The notes below the pieces were generated by a model. That model had not been told where the DNA came from, searched no databases, and worked only from the letters and a program-made list of their open reading frames with translations. The position numbers and the translations under genes are program-made. From the NCBI RefSeq assembly GCF_030161235.1, contig NZ_BSPW01000006.1:1-48573 (forward strand): a stretch of 48,573 bases of DNA, given 5' to 3'. This document shows positions 19,451-28,952 of this stretch, piece after piece. Numbering within the stretch: position 1 is the stretch's first letter; the number at the start of each line of letters is the position of its first letter. Source of the stretch: Vibrio zhanjiangensis. Lineage in GTDB: Bacteria; Pseudomonadota; Gammaproteobacteria; Enterobacterales; Vibrionaceae.

Positions 19451-20926
19451 TTATTGGTCCAATTTACCAACCAAAGACAGATCGAAGCTTGCCCCCATGT
19501 ATTTGAAGTGTGGACGCACAGACATAGATACTTTGTACCAGCCTGGATCACCTTCAACATCAGAGACTTCAACCTTGGCCGCGCGAAGTGGGCGACGACC
19601 ACGAACTTCTGCTGGCGGATTTTCTTGATCAGATACGTACTGACGAATCCACTTGTTCAGCTCGATCTCAAGATCGGTACGCTCTTTCCACGAACCAATT
19701 TGCTCACGTTGTAGTACTTTAATGTAATGAGCTAAGCGGTTGATAATGAACATGTACGGTAGCTGAGTACCTAACTTATAGTTCATCTCCGCATTCTTCC
19801 CTTCCGGCGTGTTCGGGAAAACCTTAGGCTTTTGGATTGAGTTTGCGGAAAAGAAGGCCGCATTATCCGATCCCTTACGCATAGTAAGAGCGATAAAGCC
19901 TTCTTCAGCCAGCTCAAATTCGCGACGATCAGAGACTAGGATCTCAGTTGGGATCTTAGTTTCAATTTGTCCCATAGACTCAAAGTTATACACGGGTAAG
20001 TCAAAAACTGCACCACCACTTTGAGGGCCAATAATGTTCGGGCACCAACGATATTTAGCAAATGACTCACTGATCTTAGAAGCCATCGCGTAAGCTGAGT
20101 TACCCCACAAGAAATTATTGTGGTCGTCAGTGACTTGCTCGTTGTAATCAAATGCCTTAATTGGATTATCTTCAACTGAGTATGGATTACGAAGCATAAA
20201 ACGCGAAGTACATAGGCCAAGGTAGCGAGAATCTTCATGTTCACGTAGGCCACGCCATTTCGTATACTGAGGCCCTTCAAATACCGATTTAAGGTCTTTC
20301 ATGTTTGGCAGCTCTTCATAGCTGTCTAAACCGAAGAATTGAGAAGAAGCTGAAGTGATAAATGGTGCATGAGACATAGCACCAACATTGGCCATATACT
20401 CCATCAACTTGATATCAGGACTAGATGAAGTCAGCTGATAGTCACATACAACCGCTGCGACAGGTTTACCACCAAATTGGCCATATTCGCGGGTATAAAT
20501 TTGCTTATAAAGACCGGATTTAACCACTTCTGGCGCATCTTCAAAATCATCCAGCACTTCATCTTTCTTCGCTGAAATCAATTCAATAAGAATGTTTTCA
20601 CGGAAATCAGTGTGGTCAACAAGATATTTTAATCCACGCCACGTCGATTCAATCGCCTGAACTTCTTCATTGTGAAGAATCGCATCGACTTGCTTAGAAA
20701 GTTTTTGGTCGATTTCGCTGATCATCAAATCGACTAACGATTGATCAACTTTCTCCGTTGTGTGGCTACTCAGTAGTTCACCGATAAAAGCCTCAACACC
20801 ACGTTTAGCGACATCAAACCCTTCATCACTCGGCTTTAACCGTGTTTCATTTAGAATACTGTCCAGAAGGGAGCCAGAGTCCGCTAACGCTGCTTCTTGT
20901 TCTGGAGCTTGTGCTTCTGCTGTCAT
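19451..20926 (-). CDS. tssC: T6SS contractile sheath large subunit TssC (VipB)
   Basis: TssC forms the sheath with TssB. The 491-residue protein shows the classic motifs: VDALHNEEVQAIESTWRGLKY-like region (ILHNEEVQAIESTWRGLKYL), YTREYGQFGGKP, SSQFFGLDSYEELPNM, and a C-terminal VRPHFKYMGASFDLSLVGKLD. It follows tssB by 9 bases. The sheath is needed in hundreds of copies, and the hairpin after this gene could favour tssB-tssC over downstream genes. Confidence 0.97.
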   Translation of the reverse strand: MTAEAQAPEQEAALADSGSLLDSILNETRLKPSDEGFDVAKRGVEAFIGELLSSHTTEKVDQSLVDLMISEIDQKLSKQVDAILHNEEVQAIESTWRGLKYLVDHTDFRENILIELISAKKDEVLDDFEDAPEVVKSGLYKQIYTREYGQFGGKPVAAVVCDYQLTSSSPDIKLMEYMANVGAMSHAPFITSASSQFFGLDSYEELPNMKDLKSVFEGPQYTKWRGLREHEDSRYLGLCTSRFMLRNPYSVEDNPIKAFDYNEQVTDDHNNFLWGNSAYAMASKISESFAKYRWCPNIIGPQSGGAVFDLPVYNFESMGQIETKIPTEILVSDRREFELAEEGFIALTMRKGSDNAAFFSANSIQKPKVFPNTPEGKNAEMNYKLGTQLPYMFIINRLAHYIKVLQREQIGSWKERTDLEIELNKWIRQYVSDQENPPAEVRGRRPLRAAKVEVSDVEGDPGWYKVSMSVRPHFKYMGASFDLSLVGKLDQ

Positions 20927-20935
20927 ATTATCCTC

Positions 20936-21445
20936 TTATTCAGCCTTGTCAGCGTTTTGATCTTCACCAATGCTGAGTTCTTCGAGTAGTTTCTTACGAG
21001 CTTCTTCGTCCTGAAGTACTGCAGCGATCTTCTTACGGAAAGCTGGGACATTACCCAATGGACCTTTTAGCGCAACCAATGCTTCTCTTAGCTCTAATAG
21101 ACCACTTAATTCAGGGACACTTCTGGCGATCGACTCTGGTGAAAAGTCCTTCATATCGGTGAACGTTAGGTCAACTGCTAGTTGCGCACCTTCTTCATCA
21201 GTCAGACGGTTTTCAACATTGACTTTAACGTTAGGAGCGTAGCCTTCTAGAACCTCATTGAAGTTATCTTTATCAATGTTGATTGGCGTACGTTCTTCAA
21301 TTGGCGTGTCGTCAGAGCGAGCGGTGAAATCACCGACAACCATCATATTCAGCGGCAGTTCAACGTCTTCTTGTGCATCACCAGTCGCTGGAACATAACG
21401 GATATTAATTCGCTCTTTAGGAGCTACCGAGCCATCGCGTGACAT
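20936..21445 (-). CDS. tssB: T6SS contractile sheath small subunit TssB (VipA)
   Basis: The 169-residue protein starts SRDGSVAPKERINIRYVP and contains ELPLNMMVVGDFTAR and the FTDMKDFSPESIARSVPEL segment, all diagnostic of TssB. It pairs with TssC to build the sheath and carries the region recognised by ClpV. The start is an ATG, and tssC follows closely. Confidence 0.97.
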   Translation of the reverse strand: MSRDGSVAPKERINIRYVPATGDAQEDVELPLNMMVVGDFTARSDDTPIEERTPINIDKDNFNEVLEGYAPNVKVNVENRLTDEEGAQLAVDLTFTDMKDFSPESIARSVPELSGLLELREALVALKGPLGNVPAFRKKIAAVLQDEEARKKLLEELSIGEDQNADKAE

Positions 21446-21472
21446 AATTAGTTCCTTATCTCATTTGTGTTG

Positions 21473-23032
21473 TTAGTTGTAGATTGACTCCCACACCGCA
21501 AGCTTTGCTGGCAACACATCCCTGGATGGATAGAGGTGCCTAAGAATCTTTTGAGTAAAATCATCTAGCTGCAAAGATAGGTGTGGTTCCCAGCTGAACA
21601 GGTTCATTTCATCTCTAACTGACCATAACTTTTCAAGATAAGGTAAACATAGAGCGTAAAGACCAACAGCTTGGTAAGCTTTTACGATTTGTAAATGCAA
21701 CATAAATTGCCCCCGCCCAGAGCTGTCTTGCGCTAGGTTTTGAGCAACTTCTGCTACGCGTTCTCCCAAGTTTTCGAGAGTTACATCGTCCATAGACACC
21801 AACTCGCCTTCTGTCACAACCACATGATGCATGGGTTGCAGAGACAAACTTTGGTTGACGAGATTAGGCTGACTTAGCCACTTAATTGTGGCTTCATTAG
21901 CAAATGGTATCGAATTTTTAAATGAAAGCTTTTCTATACCCGGTAAAGCTTGAACAAACTCGCGACATTCGTCATAAACGGCTTGTGCGGCTTCGTCTAG
22001 GTTTAAATTTTTCAGCATTTGATAAACATAAAAGTGCCCTGTCATCCAAAAAGGGGCATCCGTCAAGGTGCGTTCCAGACGTTTTATCGTGTCTAAATCA
22101 CTTTCTTGTTTCGCCTTATCACGATATTCAGATTGTTTATCTTGCGATACTGCAAGTATCAAGGGTGTCTCGTGATTTTGGTGTTCAGGCAATTCGTTTA
22201 TATCGCACCAAGTCAAATGTCGGTGGATACGATATGAGAGGGGTAACTCAGGCTGCGCACCAAGAATCATCTCAGCGACTTTTTTTAGGGTTCTTTTTGA
22301 TGCTGTCGGAGACGAAAAATCCGTGTCTATATCGGCTTCTTTCGTCTGACGATGCACAGGAGCTGGTTCACTAAGCTTAGCTAGCTCGACTTTAGGCTCT
22401 TCGGCATGCTGTGAAGGCACACCCTCTGATTGAGAAGGCTCACTATAGCTAGGCGCTATGTAGTCGTTGATTGATGGCGAATGTAATTCGTCCGATGAAA
22501 AAGATTGTCCTAGACGACTCAGCTCATTTTTCAGCTCAAAGAAATCCGCTTCTGAATCCTGGAAAATTTCGTCAAAATGGCGTTGGATAGTTTCAACGCT
22601 TTCAATGTATCGAGATACGCTTTCCCATGTCACCATCTGCTTATCCAACTTCGGCAACACAAGTTTTAGCTGATTATTTAACCATTCTACAGCGCCATCT
22701 CTGCCCCGTTTGCGCTGCGGATACAAATCCGAACCAAAACGAATTAACGCCTCACCAAGTAGGGTTAGCCCCTGCTCTAACCCTTCTAAACCCTGTGTTT
22801 CGACCATTGCACGCGTAAGATAGCACATAGCCTTTAAGTCTTTGCTGTGCTTGCTCAGAACTTCAGTCGCATGATCCTCTACCACTTTCCAATCGACCGT
22901 TTCACCAAACAATGAACCGAATTTTTTAACTTCGGTTTCCATCATTTCAAAGCAAAATTCATAACGTGCATCTTCACCGACAGGAGATGATGCACTGATT
23001 GGTTCGAGCAGTGTTTTGATATCTGGGACCAA
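21473..23032 (-). CDS. tssA: T6SS baseplate/sheath cap protein TssA (ImpA family)
   Basis: The 519-residue protein has an ImpA N-terminal domain (LLEPISASSPVGEDARYEF, LYPQRKRGRDGAVEWLNNQL) and a long C-terminal helical domain (TDAPFWMTGHFYVYQMLKNLN, VYDECREFVQALPGIEKLSFKN) typical of the VasJ/EvfC type. It primes tube and sheath assembly. The start appears to be TTG, because AAGGAG lies 7 bases upstream inside the end of ppkA and no ATG is near. It follows ppkA by 3 bases. Confidence 0.92.
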   Translation of the reverse strand: MVPDIKTLLEPISASSPVGEDARYEFCFEMMETEVKKFGSLFGETVDWKVVEDHATEVLSKHSKDLKAMCYLTRAMVETQGLEGLEQGLTLLGEALIRFGSDLYPQRKRGRDGAVEWLNNQLKLVLPKLDKQMVTWESVSRYIESVETIQRHFDEIFQDSEADFFELKNELSRLGQSFSSDELHSPSINDYIAPSYSEPSQSEGVPSQHAEEPKVELAKLSEPAPVHRQTKEADIDTDFSSPTASKRTLKKVAEMILGAQPELPLSYRIHRHLTWCDINELPEHQNHETPLILAVSQDKQSEYRDKAKQESDLDTIKRLERTLTDAPFWMTGHFYVYQMLKNLNLDEAAQAVYDECREFVQALPGIEKLSFKNSIPFANEATIKWLSQPNLVNQSLSLQPMHHVVVTEGELVSMDDVTLENLGERVAEVAQNLAQDSSGRGQFMLHLQIVKAYQAVGLYALCLPYLEKLWSVRDEMNLFSWEPHLSLQLDDFTQKILRHLYPSRDVLPAKLAVWESIYN

Positions 23033-23035
23033 GAT

Positions 23036-25030
23036 TTAACTCCTTACCACAGGCTGGTAATCGCTAATGGCTCGTTGAATAGCAAGAGCCCCTCGAGCGG
23101 GTTTAGACTGTTGATGGCTTTTACGAATCGCATCTTTGGCCATGCTATTAAGCAACTCGGTTACTTCAGCAAATTTTTTCGGTGCATTGACCTCAAGATC
23201 GGTCAACGATGCATTCAACTTTTCATTTTCAAATATGGATTGTTCTGTCACCGTGCTAAACAGTATGTATTCACTGCGAGCGACTTTTAGTGCTCGGATT
23301 TTTGCCGCTAACTCGGGTGTATTACCGTAAAATTGTTTAGCCACTTGGGCTTGGTCTATCGCTCGAGTGTAATAATGTTGTTCAGCATTAGTATCGATTG
23401 CCGCGTAGACTGCGTTAAGCAAATCGCCAGGAAGAACTTGACTGTAATAATAGGATTCCGCTTGATGATTAGCCCATGCAGCTTTCATATAATCATCGAC
23501 CGCTCTTGCTTGCCCACTGAGTATTAAATCGACCAGTTCTTTGTCTCGACGCCCCATATAACTCGTCATCTCTTGTGCTTGTTGATTTAGACGATTGAGG
23601 TTCGCCATTACTTGATTCAATGAGCGCTGAGCTTTGGCAAACAAAACACCATCATTATTAAGGTTAGCGTGCAATGTCACTAAGTCTGAACGTATTTCCT
23701 GTAAAGTTTTAGGCAAACTAGAGGCAATATTTCTTCTTTCAATTAAACTGTCTTGGTTATCTTGATAGACATCGAGCAATTTTTTCTGTTGAACTTGATA
23801 GGCCTCTTGATACGGTGCCATCAAGACAAGATCATTCGACATATCGTCTAATGCGTACTCAATTTTCCACGGTGGCTGAGCAAGAAAAGAGGCGGTTTGA
23901 GCAGGTTTAATCGTTTGTGCCACAGTAACCGACTCCGTAAACCCTGATTTAGGCGATGGCTTCCATTCTGGTTGCAGATAGTCATACATATAGGTGCCAC
24001 TGACCAAGAGCACGGAGGCAACTAATGCAGCTTCTAGGTATTTGAAGCGGCCTAGAGCAAACTTGTCTGTTGCTCTGTGGTTGGTAAGAACAAGGTCTGC
24101 ATTTCTAAGATTGGAAAATAAGGGGGCGCTGTTGTCTGATTTCAGAGCCTCAGCGTCAATTTTTGCTAGCGTCTGAGCAAAAGAAATCGCTGTGTAGCCA
24201 TGCGAACGAGGCTTATTCAATATCTCTTTAATCAAAAGCCAAACATGCTTAGGGATTAAATGGCAGCGCTTTTTCTGGCCCAAAAGTTGATGCCATACGT
24301 CCCCATAGGTTGAACCCAAAAACAGATGCCCAGTTAGCAAAGCTAATGAATACACATCATCCTGTGGCTTGGCTTTACCCGTTTCAACATACACTGGAGA
24401 CGCATAATTCATGCTAACTTCAGTGGGGCCTTTTTCTTCCTCAGAATAACGAGCTGCGCCAAAATCAATCAGCTTGACACTATCATCTTCACCCACGAGC
24501 ACATTGGCAGGTTTTATGTCTAGGTGGCATACACCACGGGTATGCATATATTCAAGCGCACCAGCCAACTGGTAAATTAGCCAAGCGATATGATCGTGCC
24601 GGAAGCCCTTTTTACTGTGTCGTTCTATTTTCTCAGCTAGGGATTCACCATGAATCCACTCGTACATAATGTAAGGACGATCAAACTCATTGCCAACTTT
24701 AATAAAGTCCGCAACGCTCGGATGCTGAGAGATTTCCAATTTGCTCGCTTCACCAAGTAAGAGTGAATGCACATGTGTTGATGTTCCTTCATTTACCACT
24801 TTACAGCAAACCTGTTTCTCCGGTTCGCCTTGTTTTGCTAAGTGATAGAGGGTTGTGTTGCCATTTTTTGATGGAAACGATTCCAACACATCAAATTGGG
24901 AGAATAAAACATATTCCAACTTAGGCTTGTTGCGTTGTGCTTCCTGATGCTCTAAGTGTTTTTTTCTCTCAATCGCTTTATGAACTAACTGATTGATATA
25001 GCTATCGCTTGACCCATTTTGATCAGACAC
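23036..25030 (-). CDS. ppkA: T6SS-associated Ser/Thr protein kinase (PpkA type)
   Basis: The N-terminal kinase domain (about residues 45-290) has the ATP-binding lysine K77, the catalytic loop HLDIKPAN (169-176) and DFG (189-191), so it should be active. One membrane segment (331-351) precedes a long periplasmic helical domain. Known PpkA kinases phosphorylate the FHA protein to trigger assembly, and the FHA gene is in the divergent operon. No PppA-type phosphatase is seen in the window. The start is GTG. It leads the ppkA-tssABCEFG operon. Confidence 0.9.
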   Translation of the reverse strand: MSDQNGSSDSYINQLVHKAIERKKHLEHQEAQRNKPKLEYVLFSQFDVLESFPSKNGNTTLYHLAKQGEPEKQVCCKVVNEGTSTHVHSLLLGEASKLEISQHPSVADFIKVGNEFDRPYIMYEWIHGESLAEKIERHSKKGFRHDHIAWLIYQLAGALEYMHTRGVCHLDIKPANVLVGEDDSVKLIDFGAARYSEEEKGPTEVSMNYASPVYVETGKAKPQDDVYSLALLTGHLFLGSTYGDVWHQLLGQKKRCHLIPKHVWLLIKEILNKPRSHGYTAISFAQTLAKIDAEALKSDNSAPLFSNLRNADLVLTNHRATDKFALGRFKYLEAALVASVLLVSGTYMYDYLQPEWKPSPKSGFTESVTVAQTIKPAQTASFLAQPPWKIEYALDDMSNDLVLMAPYQEAYQVQQKKLLDVYQDNQDSLIERRNIASSLPKTLQEIRSDLVTLHANLNNDGVLFAKAQRSLNQVMANLNRLNQQAQEMTSYMGRRDKELVDLILSGQARAVDDYMKAAWANHQAESYYYSQVLPGDLLNAVYAAIDTNAEQHYYTRAIDQAQVAKQFYGNTPELAAKIRALKVARSEYILFSTVTEQSIFENEKLNASLTDLEVNAPKKFAEVTELLNSMAKDAIRKSHQQSKPARGALAIQRAISDYQPVVRS

Positions 25031-25210
25031 GTTTTACTCTTTAGCCAGCTGATAATATTTACTAGATGAGCATATTAATTATTTTGAATATTACTTTTCA
25101 ACTAGGCAAAAATAAAAAGCCCACTATATCTATCAATTTAGTCATAATGACGGTGAACTAGGTAAAATACGGGTCTCTTTCGTCGCTTTTTTATAGATAA
25201 AATTATAAAT

Positions 25211-26161
25211 TTATTTTTGGCTACAAAGCGAAACCTTTAATAAAGCTCGATCTCCATAAGTATCAAACATAAGTAAAGCAGCACTATCAGAAAGCAAATG
25301 AGTGTGAGAAAAAGCACTCAGTAAAGCCAAAGCGGAGGCTTGGCCTAGTGTTCCCCATAAATCATTGATTAGAAAAGGTTGCTGAGGGTTTTCAAACTTC
25401 TCAGCTCTCGCCCCTAAAGCAAAACCATAATCCTCAGTATGACTACGACAGTTATGCATATCAGAATAGACTCGACCCAAATGTTGGTATTGGCTCGACG
25501 CCTTCTGGACCAATCTCATCATGCCTCGTCTATCAGTTATGCTTTGTTCAGAAATAAAGTATTCCAGCATAGCGATAGGTTGCAATTTAAGTGTCTCAAC
25601 AATGTTTTTTCTAGTAAAAATGACACCTGCGCCACCTTCACTTGGAATCATTCCCCATGGATTATGGCTACCCATAACTTGTGATTGTTCGATTAAGGAG
25701 TCAAGTTGACAAAAAACGGAATCAGCTGAAAGACTGATAATAGCGTCATGGCGATCAAGAAATTGCAACGACTGTTCGAAAAATTTGGGGCCACTAGAAT
25801 GACGTATTTCTATTTTTGACAACCATTTAAAATGAATACTTTCTTCTAACCAGACAATCATGTCGCTCTCGCTGACAAACTCAGGCACCGATATAATGAC
25901 AGGGACTGGCTTAAGCATTTTGGGCAGTTTGTTTAGCATCGACGTCAATAATAAATCAATGACCTCAATAATACGCTGATGCTTATCTTCTGATTCGAGA
26001 AACGAAATTTGAGAAAAAGAGTATTGCTCACCACTGTCCATTTGCAGCTGATTAAACCTGCCTAAATCCGCCTTCGCCACTGCCAGTGATAACTCCAGAT
26101 TCATTCCCGAAGGCGTCACAACATCCGTATCTAAAACATATCGACCGAAAAGATGGCTCAT
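25211..26161 (-). CDS. T6SS-associated beta-ketoacyl-synthase-like (thiolase-fold) protein
   Basis: The 316-residue protein keeps pieces of the ketoacyl-synthase fold, for example WGMIPSEGGAGVIF and NDLWGTLGQASALALLSAF. The chain is shorter than true synthases, and I see no convincing catalytic Cys-His-His set. Similar proteins occur beside DUF2169 and PAAR genes in many T6SS loci, where their role is unknown; a chaperone or loading function is inferred. The start at 26161 overlaps the DUF2169 stop as ATGA with AGGAG upstream. The longer frame from 26221 is unlikely. It is the last gene of the hcp operon. Confidence 0.7.
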   Translation of the reverse strand: MSHLFGRYVLDTDVVTPSGMNLELSLAVAKADLGRFNQLQMDSGEQYSFSQISFLESEDKHQRIIEVIDLLLTSMLNKLPKMLKPVPVIISVPEFVSESDMIVWLEESIHFKWLSKIEIRHSSGPKFFEQSLQFLDRHDAIISLSADSVFCQLDSLIEQSQVMGSHNPWGMIPSEGGAGVIFTRKNIVETLKLQPIAMLEYFISEQSITDRRGMMRLVQKASSQYQHLGRVYSDMHNCRSHTEDYGFALGARAEKFENPQQPFLINDLWGTLGQASALALLSAFSHTHLLSDSAALLMFDTYGDRALLKVSLCSQK

Positions 26162-27141
26162 GCTTGCTCCTTTAACTGAGAAACTTTGGAAGAAACCAGC
26201 AAATGCTCTTTTCCTTGACACATAAACGAGGCGCCATAGCTAAGTGTTAAACTCTTTAGCTCAGTATCAACAAACAAAGTGTATATCTGCATTGGTGCCG
26301 TTAATGTTTCTTTTCCTAAACTTATCCTTGCCTGAAATTTATCACTGGGCAAGCGGAAGGCAATAACGTCATCATGGCTAAAACCACTCATCAATAACCT
26401 TTCTCCGCCAACCAAAAATCCATTGCATTGCTGATCAGAAGGCGCAGATTGATAAAATTTTCGGTTAAAGTCTTGAGGAAAAAGTGGACGTCTACATTCT
26501 TCCCAGTGTGTGTCAAACGTTCCAGCGTACTGGGTTCTTTCTGCAAAAAAAGGCGCAATCGGTCCTAGGCCTGCAACCCGAATATTTTTGCTGTTTGGCG
26601 CCCATTCTTCGTTGGGGAAAAAGACACTCGGCACTGGCTTTTGCAGCAATTCCTCTGAATTTTCGGCAATACCACATCCATTACGATTACGTTCATCCCC
26701 TCCTAGCGCTTTGCCATAATCGATATCCGCCTCGACAAAGGGCTTGGGGTTTGAAACGGTAATCGTACCTCCGTGGCGAATCCAATGCCTTTCGCCATGA
26801 ACGGCAATGGTTTTATCTACATGACCATCGATAAGAACGCGACATTCATGATACGTAACTGGACGTTTTGCATAGCTGCGCGCCTTGCCAAAAACCAATA
26901 CGTCGGTATTTTGCTTCGTCACGGCAAATTCGTGGTCCATTTTCATTACTGAAGAACCCGGCTCCCCAAGATATATGGGGTCATCATAGATTTCCTCTGC
27001 GAGCGACTCTACCCACTGGTTATCGATTAAGTTCCATTGACGCTTTGCCGTCAGCACCCATACCTCATGCCCATTTTCGTCACGCTGGAATCGTCCTTTT
27101 ACGAGCAACCCCTCGGTTTGTTCAATATCCCACAGTTGCAT
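26158..27141 (-). CDS. DUF2169 family T6SS protein (putative effector adaptor)
   Basis: The 327-residue protein matches the DUF2169 pattern: an N-terminal beta-rich region with KMDHEFAVTKQNTDVLVFGKA, then GRNGCGI-like (ERNRNGCGIAENSEE), WAPNSKNIRVAGLGPIAPFF, FDTHWEECRRPLFPQDFNRKFYQ and APSDQQ. The family is usually encoded next to PAAR-like proteins and is thought to help load T6SS cargo. No PAAR gene is adjacent here. The gene overlaps both neighbours, indicating coupled translation. An AGGAA site precedes the ATG. Confidence 0.85.
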   Translation of the reverse strand: MQLWDIEQTEGLLVKGRFQRDENGHEVWVLTAKRQWNLIDNQWVESLAEEIYDDPIYLGEPGSSVMKMDHEFAVTKQNTDVLVFGKARSYAKRPVTYHECRVLIDGHVDKTIAVHGERHWIRHGGTITVSNPKPFVEADIDYGKALGGDERNRNGCGIAENSEELLQKPVPSVFFPNEEWAPNSKNIRVAGLGPIAPFFAERTQYAGTFDTHWEECRRPLFPQDFNRKFYQSAPSDQQCNGFLVGGERLLMSGFSHDDVIAFRLPSDKFQARISLGKETLTAPMQIYTLFVDTELKSLTLSYGASFMCQGKEHLLVSSKVSQLKEQA

Positions 27142-28444
27142 TCTGATTCCTTAGGTTAAATCTCTCGGAAGCGGCGATCTGATGTTGTACTTTTTCAAAC
27201 ACCCAATCTTGCTGGTACGAAGGCATGGTCCAATGCCAAGGTATGTATACGCGACCATGCATACAGAGTTGTCGCCAAAGCCATTCTCGATATACGTTGG
27301 GTAGCCATGGATGACGCATTGCATCTAAAGTTGACTGATAGCTCAGTGCTTCACCAAGCCTCAGCGGCTTATCCGTTTGATGCTTTTTGCTTTCACACCA
27401 ACTTTTTATCGTCTTCTTTGCTTCGTCCCAGTCGTATTCAATATCGAGTTGATTGGGTTTCAGTGGGAAGCGGTCACCGTAAATGAGATACAGAGAAAAC
27501 AGCCATCTTTCCCCTTCAGCTTCATCGTCTAAGTGAGTTAGGTATTCAAACGTTGCTTCTACCCATGCAGGATCAGCAGACAAAAATAGCTGCATGGGTG
27601 CCATCTTATTGGCCTGCTCAAAGCGATTAAACTCTCTAAGCTCTAGTAACTTGGCATAGGTAACCAGTTTATCGCCAGATAGCGTAGATTGGTCGGTTCC
27701 AAAACGCCTTCTAAACCAAGTTCCTCGATCATGTTTACATAGCAACAATTCGAATAAATGGTCTTCATCTTTATCTTGATCACCTAACCACTCGATACTC
27801 TCTGCGACATCAAACTTTGCCAAAGTAGAATGTAAGCTCGTTTCATCCAGTACTTTATTCTTAAGCCAATGTTTTATAAGGCTGATACTCAGGCTATGCC
27901 GTAGTTTAAGTAATTCAAAGCACCACTTCTTAATCGCCACTTTACCTTCAATGCACTGCGCCACAAAGGTATCTATATTCCCCGCTTTCGTTCTCAAAAA
28001 CATCAGCATGGCAATGTCTTGGTCAACATTTTGTACCACACTGAAAGCGCCGTTGACATGGATTGGATCGTGACAAAATTCAGGCTCAAGCATCAACCAG
28101 ATAAAAAGTTCTGGAGTACGTTCTTTTAACTCGTAGACAAGTCCTGGGTGGAAGTGAAACAGTGCAACGTAAACCTGCTTGAGCTTCAACATGTCCCTTT
28201 CTACAAGCTGCAGATAATCTTGAGTTGTAGCCGGATAACCATTGCGGTGTAGTCCTACCCACTGGCGAAATAAAAAAGACCAAGATTCGCTAGCAAGTTG
28301 AGATTTTTCACGGCAAAACTTCAACCAACTGGGTTTTAATTGTTCAAGCTCTAAAATACTGCTGTCTAACAAGCCTATACTTTGGTCAAGCTCCTTTTGA
28401 GTTAACGCGTGGCTAAGCTGATTCGGTGTAATTCTCTCTCTCAT
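27122..28444 (-). CDS. T6SS-linked alpha-helical protein of unknown function
   Basis: The 440-residue protein is nearly all helical and rich in Trp and Leu, with possible HEAT-like repeats (ELFIWLMLEPEF, LKLRHSLSISLIKHWL). It has no signal peptide or membrane segment. Its place between DUF6484 and DUF2169 genes resembles that of the TIGR02270 family in other T6SS loci, but I cannot confirm membership by eye. I take the ATG at 28444; a TTG two codons upstream is possible. Its 3' end overlaps the DUF2169 start by 20 bases. Confidence 0.6.
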   Translation of the reverse strand: MRERITPNQLSHALTQKELDQSIGLLDSSILELEQLKPSWLKFCREKSQLASESWSFLFRQWVGLHRNGYPATTQDYLQLVERDMLKLKQVYVALFHFHPGLVYELKERTPELFIWLMLEPEFCHDPIHVNGAFSVVQNVDQDIAMLMFLRTKAGNIDTFVAQCIEGKVAIKKWCFELLKLRHSLSISLIKHWLKNKVLDETSLHSTLAKFDVAESIEWLGDQDKDEDHLFELLLCKHDRGTWFRRRFGTDQSTLSGDKLVTYAKLLELREFNRFEQANKMAPMQLFLSADPAWVEATFEYLTHLDDEAEGERWLFSLYLIYGDRFPLKPNQLDIEYDWDEAKKTIKSWCESKKHQTDKPLRLGEALSYQSTLDAMRHPWLPNVYREWLWRQLCMHGRVYIPWHWTMPSYQQDWVFEKVQHQIAASERFNLRNQNATVGY

Positions 28445-28463
28445 GATCAAACATCTAACATCA

Positions 28464-28952
28464 TTAATTTATCGCAATCGTGCCACCAACAATACTCTGA
28501 GTATTACTGGCATTGGATAGAACATGCTCGGCGTTGGTGGTTACGCTCCCTTCTTTGCCACGATAACAGGTCTCAGCATCCCCGCTTCGGATTGTTAATT
28601 CCGTACTACTCTCTACGGCCAACTTATCAGCGCGAAGCACTAATTCTTTACCATCATCAAATAAGTCAAAAAGAAAGTCTGTCACTATAGGTAACGTTAA
28701 ATCTTGGTTAACGAATTCAATTTTGCAGCGAACCTGCTTCTTGATAGCTAACTCCAATTCATGCTCAGTGAAACGGCGCTCAAGTCGTGCCCATATCGGT
28801 TGCTTGATCGGGTTGTCGGCAAAGTTCACCTTCACACTATTGGTCGCTTGGTTGAAATCAATCAGGCGACCAAAACGGGAAAAGCAAGCCGATTGCTCGG
28901 CTTGCTGCGTTTCTAATTCAAATACTTCTAGATAAGTGTATTGGTGCTTCAT
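28464..28952 (-). CDS. DUF6484-like VgrG-linked protein
   Basis: The 162-residue protein has a small beta-barrel-like region (RFGRLIDFNQATNSVKVNFADNP, then PIWARLERRFTEHELELAIKKQVRCKIEFVN), the layout I associate with DUF6484 proteins found beside vgrG. The C-terminal end GGTIAIN resembles the VgrG end (GGNVAIN). Its start codon shares one base with the vgrG stop (TAATG), implying coupling. A role in loading or capping the VgrG tip is inference. Confidence 0.65.
   Translation of the reverse strand: MKHQYTYLEVFELETQQAEQSACFSRFGRLIDFNQATNSVKVNFADNPIKQPIWARLERRFTEHELELAIKKQVRCKIEFVNQDLTLPIVTDFLFDLFDDGKELVLRADKLAVESSTELTIRSGDAETCYRGKEGSVTTNAEHVLSNASNTQSIVGGTIAIN

Noticed and set aside
19390..19602. 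Long N-terminal extension of tssE
   Set aside because: The 71 extra residues overlap tssC in another frame, look random and would include the terminator hairpin. The ATG at 19389 has a good ribosome site.
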